Source: JAAYAY01 sp964563135 | GTDB taxonomy: Bacteria; Planctomycetota; Planctomycetia; Pirellulales; Thermoguttaceae | Direction: 5' to 3' | Length of the DNA: 64,000 nt | NCBI GenBank assembly: GCA_964563135.1 | Contig: CAZLWV010000019.1 | Span: forward strand, 1 to 64,000 | In this document: piece after piece, positions 9,303 to 18,405 of the stretch | How the letters are laid out: each line of letters begins with the position of its first letter | How positions within the stretch are numbered: position 1 is the stretch's first letter | Position numbers and translations under genes: made by a program | The notes under the pieces: generated by a model | What the model was told of the DNA's origin: nothing | What the model saw: only the letters and a program-made list of their open reading frames with translations | The model's database searches: none

Positions 9303-9617
9303 CTACCCGTTGCGGGGGTTGGGACTTCTCTTGCGTCCGAGAACGATGAGGGCGATCACCAGGGGAACGACGATGATGGCCCAGCGGGGGCGAAGGGCCA
9401 CCAGGACCAGGCATACCGGAATCACTGACCCGAGCCAGGGGGGGAGCCTTGCCAGGTCGCGATAGGCCAACCAGAAGACCAGGCAGAGGGTGCCGACCCG
9501 CGTGCAGGCGCCATTCAGCATTTCCATGGTGCTGTCTTCTTCGGGCGGCCAGATGCGGAAGGCAATCGCACCGGCCAGGAGAACCAGGGCGAAGATTCCC
9601 AGGATAGGACGTCGCAT
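9303..9617 (-). CDS. Small membrane protein, function unknown
   Basis: 104 residues with hydrophobic segments at about 4-22, 40-52 and 60-92, and charged basic ends (RKRSPNPRNG). I do not recognise a family. It lies 105 bp downstream of the degenerate HtrA/hydrolase gene and is the last gene of the leftward block, before a probable terminator. The strong, ordered hydrophobicity makes it more likely real than a chance frame. The ribosome binding site is weak. Confidence 0.6.
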   Translation of the reverse strand: MRRPILGIFALVLLAGAIAFRIWPPEEDSTMEMLNGACTRVGTLCLVFWLAYRDLARLPPWLGSVIPVCLVLVALRPRWAIIVVPLVIALIVLGRKRSPNPRNG

Positions 9618-9722
9618 GGATTGGCGTGGGGGAGGTGTGGGATGGCCGGAGGAAGGAAACGGAACGAGCAGGATGACGCGGGCGAATCAACGGGGGAGTC
9701 GGCAACAGGTTTCAGACTGGCG

Positions 9723-11645
9723 CTAAATCTGGTCCAGAAGGTCGATCCATCGCAGGATCGCGGCCAGATCGGGGTCCGCAAGTCCGCTGGCGGCCGCGCC
9801 ACACGGCACGACCACGACGGGCAAGCCGCCTTCCCGCAACAACTCGGCGGCCCGATCGAGCCTTTCTGCCAGCCTACCCTCGGACTGGCGACCGATCAAC
9901 AGGCCAAACGGGCGGTCCGGCTCGTCGATCATGGGAGGGCCGGTCCAAGGAGCATCGAAAATGACACAACCGCCGAGATTCTCGCGTTGCAGCACGGCGG
10001 CTCGCCACGCGAGGACCCCACCGCCTGACCGGCCTCCGACAACCAGACGCCTGGAATCGAGCGGAAAACGGTCGCGGCAGAGCCGCAGGGCATCCCTCAC
10101 GAGTTCCACCTCGGTCGGGAGCCACCGTTCGGCAGACGACGGCTCGACGGTGGCAACGATCACCCCGCGGCTGTCGGCGTGCTGCTGCCAGGGCTGGACG
10201 CCCGACTTGTCGTCGGTCACCGAGCGCAGCCAGAGAAGGAGTCCGTGGGGCACGTCCTTCGAGTAGCCTTTGGGAAGGTAGGCCTCGATCCGGTTTTCCC
10301 ACTGGGGGAGCGTGAGGGAAATCTTGCGACCGGCCTGGGCCTCGGGATCGAGGCTACGGGCGGCCAGCTCATCGGGCAGGGCCGAAGGGGCCGCGGCCAG
10401 CGCCAGTTCCAACTTCTTCCGCTCCCCGCCTCGCAGCAGGTCAAGGGTAACGTTTTCACCCGGTTTCTTTCTGGCGATCCGGCTGCGCAGTTCGGCGGGG
10501 CCGGTCGCCGCTTGCCCGTCGAAAGCCACGATGACATCGCCGGGCAGGACACCTGCCTGGGCCGCTGGACTCTGCGGAACGACCAGGCGGACGGCAAGGC
10601 TGCCAGCAGTATTGGAGCCGGGCTCAAGCAGGATGCCGAGCAGCGGGCGGTGGTAGGGCTCGAGCCGGGCCGCAAGGGTGGCCTGGCAGGCAACAGTCTC
10701 TTGGCCGCGGCGGACGAGCAACTCGACCGTGTCGCCCGCGTAACGGGCGGCCAGCTCATACTTGACGTCGGCCGAGCGGGCGATGTTCCTGGCTCCGATA
10801 CGTACGATCCGGTCCCCTATTCTGAGCCCCGCCTTCTCGGCCGGCCCATTGGGGTGGACCGAGTGGATGATCGCCGGCCCGCTCATGGCCACGGAATTCT
10901 CGAGACCCATGCCGATATGGCCGGCCTGGAGATCGTCACCCGCTTTCAGACGCCCGGCCGCCAGCAGCAGCCGATCCGCGGGAACGGCAAACCCGATGCC
11001 TGAATCGTACCACTCGACGCCTGCCATCTCCTCGTCGGACATGGGCGACATGGGCACGAGCAGTCCGAGCACCGTGCCCTGGAGGTCGACGAGCGGGCCG
11101 CCGTAGTTGTTGGGAGAGATGGCCGCATCGGTCTGAAGGACTTTTCCCCAGATCCGATCCAGGGCACTGACGATCCCGACAGCCACGTTGGGCTGCTGCG
11201 GGTCGAACGCCTTGCCGACCGCGATGGCCCACTGGCCCACCCGGATCTGGTCGCGTGGGGCGAAGGCCGGGGGCGAGGGGGGCGGGCCCTCGACCTTGAG
11301 CAGCGAGATTTTCAGGGGGTGATCGGTGGCCACGAGCCTGGCAGCGCGTCGGCTGCCATCTTCGAACCGCACCAGGATCCCTGAGGGGGAGTGGGCAAAA
11401 TTGATCGAGCTGGAAAGGACATGGCCTTCCGCGTCGATCACCAGTCCCGTAGTCGGGCCGTTGGCGACTGCGCGGCCTTCGATCTGGTCGGCACCGCCGA
11501 CCGTCTCGATCTGGACGACCGCGGGAGCGACCGCGGCCACCGCATCGCGGAGGGCGGCCTGCGGGATACGGGCAGGCTCGCCGGCCGGGAGCATGGCAGC
11601 CAGGAAGACCCACACCAGGGCCATGGATCGAAGCGGAGGGATCAT
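9723..11645 (-). CDS. HtrA-like pseudoprotease with two PDZ domains fused to an alpha/beta-hydrolase-like domain
   Basis: 640 residues. Signal peptide 1-22; trypsin/HtrA-like beta barrel about 35-225; PDZ domains about 230-325 and 335-415; alpha/beta-hydrolase-like domain about 435-640. All three triad positions appear replaced when aligned on the active paralogue at 12718-14448: His to Ile81 (VLSSSIN), Asp to Lys112 (HPLKISLL) and Ser to Tyr181 (SPNNYGGPL). The C-terminal domain keeps a nucleophile elbow, GGRSGGG with Ser540, but I see no histidine near its end where the hydrolase triad needs one. It probably acts as a periplasmic binding or scaffold protein rather than a peptidase. The start overlaps the previous stop (ATGA), with AAGGAG upstream. 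Confidence 0.85.
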   Translation of the reverse strand: MIPPLRSMALVWVFLAAMLPAGEPARIPQAALRDAVAAVAPAVVQIETVGGADQIEGRAVANGPTTGLVIDAEGHVLSSSINFAHSPSGILVRFEDGSRRAARLVATDHPLKISLLKVEGPPPSPPAFAPRDQIRVGQWAIAVGKAFDPQQPNVAVGIVSALDRIWGKVLQTDAAISPNNYGGPLVDLQGTVLGLLVPMSPMSDEEMAGVEWYDSGIGFAVPADRLLLAAGRLKAGDDLQAGHIGMGLENSVAMSGPAIIHSVHPNGPAEKAGLRIGDRIVRIGARNIARSADVKYELAARYAGDTVELLVRRGQETVACQATLAARLEPYHRPLLGILLEPGSNTAGSLAVRLVVPQSPAAQAGVLPGDVIVAFDGQAATGPAELRSRIARKKPGENVTLDLLRGGERKKLELALAAAPSALPDELAARSLDPEAQAGRKISLTLPQWENRIEAYLPKGYSKDVPHGLLLWLRSVTDDKSGVQPWQQHADSRGVIVATVEPSSAERWLPTEVELVRDALRLCRDRFPLDSRRLVVGGRSGGGVLAWRAAVLQRENLGGCVIFDAPWTGPPMIDEPDRPFGLLIGRQSEGRLAERLDRAAELLREGGLPVVVVPCGAAASGLADPDLAAILRWIDLLDQI

Positions 11646-12709
11646 TGGCGGGGCTCCTTTCCGTCGGCCGAGAGCTGGACGTCGAGGAGCTGCCGGTCGC
11701 GAAGGACGGTCACGCGGACGACTTCGAAACGATCGCGATATTGCAGTTCGTCGAGAAATGCCCGGCAGGAAGGGACAAGGCCGTCGTCGAGAAACACGAT
11801 GAGGTCGTCGGGCCGCAGTCCGGCCCGGCCGGCCGGCGAATCGGCGATCACCGCGTCCACGTAGGGCGGAGTGCGGGGGACGACATCGGGCACGAGCACC
11901 AGTCCCAAGGCCGCGGGCGTGAGCGGCCTGGCGGCCTTGGGGCGTCCGTGGTCCTGGCCGGCGACAACCTGCTGGCCGGAGAGGATGGCCTGGACAGACG
12001 GCCGCATCTGGTCGACCGGCAGGACGTAGTTGATCCAGGTATTGTTGCGGCTGTTCTGCAGTTCTTTTCCGAGCATGCCGAGCAGACGGCCGTCTTCGGC
12101 GACCAGGGCGCCGCCGGCGGCCCCGGGATTGCTGGTCACGGCGTCGAGGACATAGACCTTCCCCTTGTACGGGATGGCGAAGGCGCCGCGCCGGGCATCG
12201 AGATCCGTGACGATCGAGATCACACCGTGCTGCACGGTGACCGGCTCATTGCCGGTTGCCACGCCGAACATGTTGCTCAAGGCCAGGACGGGCATTCCGA
12301 TTTCGCCCTGGGCCGCAGTGTCGAGATGGAGAAACGGCAGCGATTGAGCTTCCAGCTTGAGAACGGCCACGTCGAGCCGCGCGTCGGCTCCGAGCAACCT
12401 GGCATCGAACCGGCGGCCGTCATGGAGCACCGCGCCGAGCGCGGGCGTATCGAGCACGGTGCTGTAGGCCGTCAGGATGTGCCCCTCGGCCGATATCAGG
12501 AACCCCGACTGGTAGGCCTCGAGGCCGCGATAGCCTCCCGCGCCGTAGATCTTGACCATGGCAGGCAGGACGGTCTGGAGGGTTTCTGCGATCGGCGACT
12601 GGCCCTGTGCGCGGCCGGACGCCGCAGCCGCGCAGAGGGCCAAGAGGGCGCCCGCGAGACACGGGAGCGCGCTGGCAGGATTTGGTCGGGCTCGTCGTTT
12701 GAAAAACAT
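11642..12709 (-). CDS. HtrA-like pseudoprotease with one PDZ domain
   Basis: 355 residues. Signal peptide 1-34 (basic n-region FKRRARP, then LAGALLALCAAAA), HtrA-like barrel about 40-245, one PDZ domain about 265-345 (SPAGRAGLRPDDLIVFLDD). Aligned on HtrA motifs, the catalytic His becomes Ser83 (LTAYSTV) and the catalytic Ser becomes Ala198 (NPGAAGGAL); the Asp is retained at 113 (RLDVAVLK). It should therefore be unable to cleave peptides, although the fold landmarks are intact. The ATG at 12709 is chosen because the signal peptide starts there. It lies 8 bp after the active HtrA gene and overlaps the next gene by ATGA, so the three are surely co-expressed. Confidence 0.88.
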   Translation of the reverse strand: MFFKRRARPNPASALPCLAGALLALCAAAASGRAQGQSPIAETLQTVLPAMVKIYGAGGYRGLEAYQSGFLISAEGHILTAYSTVLDTPALGAVLHDGRRFDARLLGADARLDVAVLKLEAQSLPFLHLDTAAQGEIGMPVLALSNMFGVATGNEPVTVQHGVISIVTDLDARRGAFAIPYKGKVYVLDAVTSNPGAAGGALVAEDGRLLGMLGKELQNSRNNTWINYVLPVDQMRPSVQAILSGQQVVAGQDHGRPKAARPLTPAALGLVLVPDVVPRTPPYVDAVIADSPAGRAGLRPDDLIVFLDDGLVPSCRAFLDELQYRDRFEVVRVTVLRDRQLLDVQLSADGKEPRQ

Positions 12710-12717
12710 GGTTTGTC

Positions 12718-14448
12718 TTACCCGGGCGGCTCGATCTTGAGTACCGTGAACGGCTCGTCGCCGCAGAACACTTCGATCCGGCCGGGGATCAGGGTTGCCT
12801 CGCGGTGGTCGGAGAAGCGAATCTCGCAGGGATCGGCGGCCGTATCGGACCACATCTCCAGGCCGACCAGCCGCGCCCCCTTGGAGTCGTAGTAGAACCA
12901 TACCTCAAGCTCTTGCCGGATCGCGACGATCACGTCGGCCGGTTCCTCCAGACCGGGAAAGGGGGCCGTGCCCAGGTAGGAGACGTCGCCGAATGCCTCC
13001 ACACTGGTTGTGGCCAGATAGCGCCAGAGGTACAGGGCGGGGAGCAGCCCACCGCTTCCTTCCGGAAGGAGGTTTTCGGTCAGTTTGCCGCCGGCCGTCC
13101 AGACGAGCCGGTTCTCCGGGAGGGTCAGGGAGCAGCCTTCCGCAGTGATTTCCAGCTCGAAGGGGGAATCGGCCCCGGTCTTGCCAGCCAGTTTCCAGGT
13201 GCCGCTCTGCTGGTCGGGGGCACGCCTGGCCAGCCAGGCCTGGAGCACTCGGCTACGGCTGAGCCGATTGAAGTGGTAATTGGCGAAGCCCGTGCGTTTT
13301 TCGAAATGCTTCGCAACGATCTCGGGCATGTCCGGGGCAGGCGTCTGGCTTTCCTGGTCGCTCTCGTTTGGGGGCGGGATCTCCTGCGGCTGTTTCTTCT
13401 TTTCCGGTTCCCTTTTGGGGATCGGCATCGGGTCGGTCGGAGAGCTTTCGAGTTTCTCGAGGAGTTCGCCTTCGGCATGAACCCCGGCCATGCGGACAAG
13501 CACGTCCCGACGCTGTCCCTCGCGGCGATAGCTGAGCGGGACACGCCATCCCTTGGGAAGGGTGCCGAGGATGTTTTTCAGTCCGTTGGGAGTCGTTACG
13601 GGGCGTCCGGCAAGGGCCACGATCTCGTCGTCGTAGCGCAGGCCTCGCCGATAGGCGTCGGAAGTCTCGAGGATATCGGTCACGACGACGCGGCGGTCTT
13701 CATCGAAACCGACGGTTGCGCCGAGCGTTGCGTGGTCGACGATCCGCCCGGCGCGCAGGGATCCGAGGAAGTTCTTGGCCTGGTTGATCGAGATTGCATA
13801 CCCGGCGCCCACATGGACGCGGCCACGTTTTTCGAACGACCCCCGGCCGACGATTCCAATCAGCCGCCCTCCCGAGTCGAACAACGGTCCGCCGGAGTTT
13901 CCGGGGTTGATCGAGGCATCGGTCTGAAGGCAGTCTGCGTATTCGAGCAGCGTTCCGGAAGGCTCCTGATAGCGGTGCAAGCCCGATATGATTCCGCAGG
14001 TGACGGTGGGCTGGAAGTCGGCGGCGAGCATGAACGGATTGCCCATGACGAAGGCCGCATCCCCGAGGTTGACGCCGTCGCTATCGCCGAGGGTGGCGGC
14101 GGGGAAGTCGTTTCGTCCGAGGAGCTGGATCAGGGCCAGATCGCCCACCGGATCGATGCCCACGAGCACCGCGTCGTACAGCCGCCCGTCGGGCAGGCCG
14201 CACTTCATCCACTCTCCGCACGGACGGGCCACATGGAAATTCGTGAGCGCGAACCCGTCGGCAGAAATCAAGACACCGGAACCACCTCCTTCACCTTTGG
14301 TATCGAACACGGCCACGACGGATTGCCTGGTGCGCTCGATGAGCGCGATGCGATCGGCTTGCGTCTTGCGCGGTGACGAATCGACAGGAGCGGCCGCGCC
14401 GGCCGCGGCAAGGGAAAGCAAGAGGATGCCACGAGCGAGCACGGTCAT
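12718..14448 (-). CDS. HtrA/Deg-type serine protease, catalytic triad intact
   Basis: 576 residues. Signal peptide 1-20; trypsin-like domain about 35-235 with His72 (LTNFHV), Asp103 (PVGDLALI) and Ser185 (NPGNSGGPLF) in canonical context; PDZ domain about 243-325; a proline/glutamate/lysine-rich linker about 340-380; and a C-terminal domain of about 190 residues that I do not recognise. Probably a periplasmic protein-quality-control protease. It is the only active member of three consecutive HtrA-like genes. Its ATG overlaps the stop of the NPCBM gene (ATGA). Confidence 0.92.
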   Translation of the reverse strand: MTVLARGILLLSLAAAGAAAPVDSSPRKTQADRIALIERTRQSVVAVFDTKGEGGGSGVLISADGFALTNFHVARPCGEWMKCGLPDGRLYDAVLVGIDPVGDLALIQLLGRNDFPAATLGDSDGVNLGDAAFVMGNPFMLAADFQPTVTCGIISGLHRYQEPSGTLLEYADCLQTDASINPGNSGGPLFDSGGRLIGIVGRGSFEKRGRVHVGAGYAISINQAKNFLGSLRAGRIVDHATLGATVGFDEDRRVVVTDILETSDAYRRGLRYDDEIVALAGRPVTTPNGLKNILGTLPKGWRVPLSYRREGQRRDVLVRMAGVHAEGELLEKLESSPTDPMPIPKREPEKKKQPQEIPPPNESDQESQTPAPDMPEIVAKHFEKRTGFANYHFNRLSRSRVLQAWLARRAPDQQSGTWKLAGKTGADSPFELEITAEGCSLTLPENRLVWTAGGKLTENLLPEGSGGLLPALYLWRYLATTSVEAFGDVSYLGTAPFPGLEEPADVIVAIRQELEVWFYYDSKGARLVGLEMWSDTAADPCEIRFSDHREATLIPGRIEVFCGDEPFTVLKIEPPG

Positions 14449-15641
14449 TTCAGCAGTTTCGCCTCCGCGAGGATCAGGTGGTCGCCCACGTCGAGGTCGG
14501 AACCGAAATCCACCACGATGGTCAGCGACCCGGCACCTTGCAGGTCGAGCTCGATGGGCCGGGCCGTGTCGGTTCCGGCAATCGTTGCCTGGAAGAGGAT
14601 GCGGTCGTCTGCGAGGATCTTCAGATCGACGTTGCCTCGCGGCCGAAGGCGATCATCGATGCCGGCCAGCGCCTGGAAGCGTTTGAAAGGCTGGTCCAGA
14701 CGGTAGGTGATCTCCGTGCGGCTGTGGAGGGCGAGGCCCCGCCGGTAGGAGACTCCGTCGAGCACCAGCGGGCCCGAGTCGAGGGCCGCATCGACCCGAG
14801 GGCGATAGAGCTTCTCCAGCGAAGGCAGCGCCGCCTGGCGTCCGAAGTAATGCGTCCACTCCGAGGCCTGGGCCTCCAGATCGCTCAGGAATACCAGGCC
14901 GGTTCCGGCCAGCTCGATGGCAGTGACCGCTTCGAGCGGCAGAGAAACAGGGACTGCCGCGATTGTCTCGACCGAAAGCTGGCCGGTGGAGGACAATTCG
15001 ACGCGACGGGCCGCCCAGACGGAGCCGGCATCGTCGCGAATCCGGGCGACCGGCTCGCGGCTATCCGCGCTCCGCGGATGGTAGTAGCGGACCGCGAACA
15101 CCTTGCCTCGCCGCACCGGCACCACCTCGCCATCGAGCTGGAAGTCGATTTCGTCGGCTCGCACCTGGCGAACGATTCCCTCCAGGTAGTCGAGCGTTTG
15201 TCCGCTGACGACGACGAGCAGATCCTGGTTGCTCTGCCGGGCGAGGATCTCCTGCCAACGTTTTTCCAGGTTGGGCGCGGCATCCCGGAAACGGACGTGG
15301 TCGACGGAAGCCCGCGGCAGCTTGAGCGTTTCAGGGCGGGCTGCCGTGACGCTTGCCTCACCCGATTCTTCCAGATACGATCGGGCCGCGATCAGGGTGC
15401 CATCGGTCAGGGTGATCCAGATGGATTCCGGCCGGATCGAGGGGACGACCGGCTGGCTCGGCACGACGGAGAGCAACTGGGCCAGATCAAGCCTTTCCTC
15501 CCGCTGACCGGTGTGCATCACGATCGCATGCTCGTCCCAGGCGCTGAAGGTGCCGCGGATCTGACGGCCGTCGATCGTCTTTGCCGTGAACTGCGGCGGC
15601 GCCACCAGGCTTGCCGCCACGAGGGCTGCCAACAGGTTCAT
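14445..15641 (-). CDS. Secreted protein with C-terminal NPCBM-type carbohydrate-binding domain
   Basis: 398 residues. Signal peptide about 1-14 (MNLLAALVAASLVA). The N-terminal part has repeated short beta motifs of the type D(G)R/TxIxG/A (residues about 18-30 and 78-90). The last 130 residues match the NPCBM fold (FGRQAALPSLEKLY, GVSYRRGLALHSRTEITY, FQALAGIDD, VDLKILADD), a putative carbohydrate- or peptidoglycan-binding module. The ATG at 15641 overlaps the previous stop; the longer frame to 16484 is out-of-frame shadow of that gene. The operon position between Bat-type and HtrA genes suggests it ties the complex to a glycan surface (inference). Confidence 0.78.
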   Translation of the reverse strand: MNLLAALVAASLVAPPQFTAKTIDGRQIRGTFSAWDEHAIVMHTGQREERLDLAQLLSVVPSQPVVPSIRPESIWITLTDGTLIAARSYLEESGEASVTAARPETLKLPRASVDHVRFRDAAPNLEKRWQEILARQSNQDLLVVVSGQTLDYLEGIVRQVRADEIDFQLDGEVVPVRRGKVFAVRYYHPRSADSREPVARIRDDAGSVWAARRVELSSTGQLSVETIAAVPVSLPLEAVTAIELAGTGLVFLSDLEAQASEWTHYFGRQAALPSLEKLYRPRVDAALDSGPLVLDGVSYRRGLALHSRTEITYRLDQPFKRFQALAGIDDRLRPRGNVDLKILADDRILFQATIAGTDTARPIELDLQGAGSLTIVVDFGSDLDVGDHLILAEAKLLK

Positions 15642-16687
15642 TCGCGCTCGTTCTCCGTTCCGGCCAGCCGCCGGAAGTACTGTTCGACTGCCTCCCGGTA
15701 GTGGGCGGGAAACTCCCGGCCGATCTGCTGAAGGGCCGCCTCTCGCTGCTTGGGGGGCATGTTTCCCCATCCGCTCTGGTCGCCGATGTTTTTCTTGGTC
15801 ACCTCGCCGGCACCCTTGCCGGGCAGGAAGCGGCTGTCGGGGGCCGGTTGCCCGATCTGGCTGCTGCTCGGCGAGCCGCTCTGCTGCCCTTGCTGTTGTT
15901 GTTGCTGCGCCTTCTCGATCAACTTGTCGAGCGAGTCGATCACCCCGCTTTCGATCTCCTGGACCTTCTTGTCGGCCCGACCGAACTGGAGCCGGCGGCG
16001 GATGTCGTCCATCCGCCGCGCGATATGGTCCAGAGAGTCGGGCTCGAGGCTCGCCAGATCGGAACGCATTAGTTCCGCAATCGCCAGGTAGCGCCGCGGA
16101 ACGTACTGTGAACCGGCCAGAAGCATCTGGAGCGACTGGAGTGCCGGCTGTTTCTGCAGCAGCCGCTGCTGGGCGACAGCCTGGTAGAACAGAAGCCCTG
16201 CCGGATCCGCGACGGCGTCGGTTGTCAGGCCGTCGAGGTATTCGAAGGCCTCGTCGTAGAGCTGCTGCTGGACGGCCCAGCGGCCGAGATAGAGCCGGCA
16301 GTTGTTGCGGACCAGTTGCGGCGTGCTGGAATCGGCGAGCCAGCCGGCATCCGGGGCGGTACGAACGACGGACTCGGCGGCGAGGGAATCGAGCATGCCG
16401 GCCACGCGGGAATCGGCCAGAGCGAAGGTGGCGACCAGATAGTCCAGCCGGTCGAGGACCGTGGGAGGTTCGGCAGCCGGCCACTCTCCGGCGACGCGCT
16501 CGCGAGTTTCAGCGTTGGCACTGGTCGACTCGAGCCAGGCGAGCACCTGGGCCCGGAGTTCGCCCCACTCGGGTGGTTTCCAGGTGGCCGATCCGGCCAG
16601 CGGATCCGGCGGGGTGGTGCCGTGCGACGCACCGCCGACGAGCAGAAGCAGGGCTCCAATCGCGATCGAGCAGACGATGCGTTTCAT
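15638..16687 (-). CDS. Secreted helical-repeat (TPR-like) protein of the Bat-type operon
   Basis: 349 residues. A signal peptide or N-terminal anchor covers residues 1-22. Amphipathic helices at about 95-215 (LYLGRWAVQQQLYDEAFEYL, FYQAVAQQRLLQKQPALQSL) look like TPR-type repeats. A glutamine run (about 260-270) leads to a low-complexity linker, and the C-terminal tail (PPKQREAALQQIGREFPAHY...) is amphipathic. I do not recognise a named family, but its place matches that of BatE-like TPR proteins in other Bat operons. ATGA overlaps occur at both ends. Confidence 0.72.
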   Translation of the reverse strand: MKRIVCSIAIGALLLLVGGASHGTTPPDPLAGSATWKPPEWGELRAQVLAWLESTSANAETRERVAGEWPAAEPPTVLDRLDYLVATFALADSRVAGMLDSLAAESVVRTAPDAGWLADSSTPQLVRNNCRLYLGRWAVQQQLYDEAFEYLDGLTTDAVADPAGLLFYQAVAQQRLLQKQPALQSLQMLLAGSQYVPRRYLAIAELMRSDLASLEPDSLDHIARRMDDIRRRLQFGRADKKVQEIESGVIDSLDKLIEKAQQQQQQGQQSGSPSSSQIGQPAPDSRFLPGKGAGEVTKKNIGDQSGWGNMPPKQREAALQQIGREFPAHYREAVEQYFRRLAGTENERE

Positions 16688-18405
16688 CGGTTTCTCGCGG
16701 CTTCCAGATCGGAGGTGATTCGATAGACCCGCTCCTGGCGCTGGGCGAGGTGGATGAGGGCCTCCAGGAGTTCGGGCGTTTCCGCGTGCCGGCCCGAGAT
16801 CATCTTGCCGTAGCGTTGCGTGCGGTCGTTGACCCGCAACTGCAAGGCACGGATGAGGCGAAATTCGGCCAGGAGATCGACGATCGCCGGATCCTGGGGC
16901 GTGCCCGGTTCTCCCTGCTGGGCGTCCTGGCGGCGTTGTTCCGCTTGCTCCATAGCCTGACGCACCGCTGCGAGCATCTCGTCGAGCGCCGTGATGATGT
17001 CGGTTTCGATCGCCAGCGTCACGTCGCCCACGCTGGCCTTCGCCAAGCGGGCGACGACCTGCTGCATGTCCTCGCGGGCCTGAGAAAGGGTCTCGGGCAT
17101 TGCCACCGCGGAGCCATCTTCGCGCAGGAGCATGAGGGCCTTGTCGGCCTCGAGCACGATTTCCGCCTCCCGAGAACTCAGACGCCCGGCCTCGATCTCC
17201 TGCTCGTGCGAGAGGGCGTCGGCCGAGGCCTTGTCGAGCCGCTCGGTTCCCTCATACACGTCGCGCTGCATTTGGAGCATTTTGATCAGACGGCCTTCGA
17301 GGGCCACCAGGACCTGCTCAATCTCTTCCTCCCGCAACTGGCGGAGGATCCGTTCCAGGTCGGCTTTGGCCTGCTGAAGCTCGCGGATCGCTTCCTCCTG
17401 CTCGCGACCGGCACCGTGCCACTCGGCTTTCTCAAGTTGCTCCCGGGCCTGCTGCATGCGGCGTTTGGCCGCCTCCAGCCGCTCTCGTGCGGGGTGCGCC
17501 TGCGGGGACTCCGGCTGGGCGGATGGCTGCGACTGGCCGGGTTGCCCCTCGGCCCCCGGCGATTGCTGCGGCGTGTTCTCCTGCCCGGGCGTAGCGGGAC
17601 GGGAGGGGGGGGCCTGCGGACGATCGTGTGCGGGACGGGCACTGTCTCCCTCGGGCCTGGTGCCTTCGGCCGGTTCCGCTCGTCCCGCCTGGGAGTCGGG
17701 CGATTTCTCTGCTGGATCGCCGGGCTCTTCCGCTTCGGGCTTGTCGCCCGCACGGTCCTGGTCGCCCGCCGCGGGGAGAGTTGATTCGGGATCTTCCTCT
17801 TCGTTCTTGCGGATCTCGTCGGCCAGGCGACCCGTCTGCTGGCCGAGTGCGTCCTGCTCGCGGGAAAGCCCCTTGGGCTGCCCCGCTGCGCTGGAGGTAC
17901 GGGCCTGGAGGCTTTTTTGCTGGTTGATGATCTGGTTGAGCTGGTGCAGGTACTGGCGGATACGGGCTTTTTCGGAGGCCAGTCGGCTGGAGCGGTTTTC
18001 GCTGAGCAGCAGTTTGAGCAACTCATCGAGGTCGGCCTCCAGTTTATCCTGGGTTTCGAGCGCCTTGGCCAACTCGTCTTTGGAGAGCTGGTCGACAAGT
18101 GAGGCAAACTGAACTCCGATCAGCCGCTGCTTGCTCTCGGCCACCGCCTTGGTGAGCAGCGCTGCCCGAGCCGGATCGCTGGCGGCCGTCAGTTCCGACA
18201 TCCGCAGCAGGATCTGTTCAAGGCGCTCGTATTTCTGGGCGACCTGCCGCTGGCGCTCGGCCAGTTGAGCCGCAGGGTCTTCCGCAGGCTGGGCGCTCCA
18301 CCCGTTCTGCGCAGCCGGGAGCAGCAGAGCGACCGCTGCCGCCAACAGCAGGGGGGCCCAGCGGTCTCTGCAAGAGCGGGTCATCTTGAAATCGCACAGC
18401 GCCAT
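16684..18405 (-). CDS. Secreted coiled-coil protein with disordered central region
   Basis: 573 residues. A hydrophobic signal or anchor lies at about 16-32 (APLLLAAAVALLLPAA). Long coiled coil about 40-165, a proline/glutamine/acidic low-complexity region about 170-310, and a second coiled coil about 310-480 (ERLEAAKRRMQQAREQLEKA). The C-terminal 90 residues are helical. Function not recognised. The start is ambiguous between 18405 and the internal ATG at 18384; the second places the hydrophobic segment nearer the N-terminus. It directly follows the DUF4175-like gene, whose C-terminus is also coiled coil, so the two may interact. Confidence 0.75.
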   Translation of the reverse strand: MALCDFKMTRSCRDRWAPLLLAAAVALLLPAAQNGWSAQPAEDPAAQLAERQRQVAQKYERLEQILLRMSELTAASDPARAALLTKAVAESKQRLIGVQFASLVDQLSKDELAKALETQDKLEADLDELLKLLLSENRSSRLASEKARIRQYLHQLNQIINQQKSLQARTSSAAGQPKGLSREQDALGQQTGRLADEIRKNEEEDPESTLPAAGDQDRAGDKPEAEEPGDPAEKSPDSQAGRAEPAEGTRPEGDSARPAHDRPQAPPSRPATPGQENTPQQSPGAEGQPGQSQPSAQPESPQAHPARERLEAAKRRMQQAREQLEKAEWHGAGREQEEAIRELQQAKADLERILRQLREEEIEQVLVALEGRLIKMLQMQRDVYEGTERLDKASADALSHEQEIEAGRLSSREAEIVLEADKALMLLREDGSAVAMPETLSQAREDMQQVVARLAKASVGDVTLAIETDIITALDEMLAAVRQAMEQAEQRRQDAQQGEPGTPQDPAIVDLLAEFRLIRALQLRVNDRTQRYGKMISGRHAETPELLEALIHLAQRQERVYRITSDLEAARNR

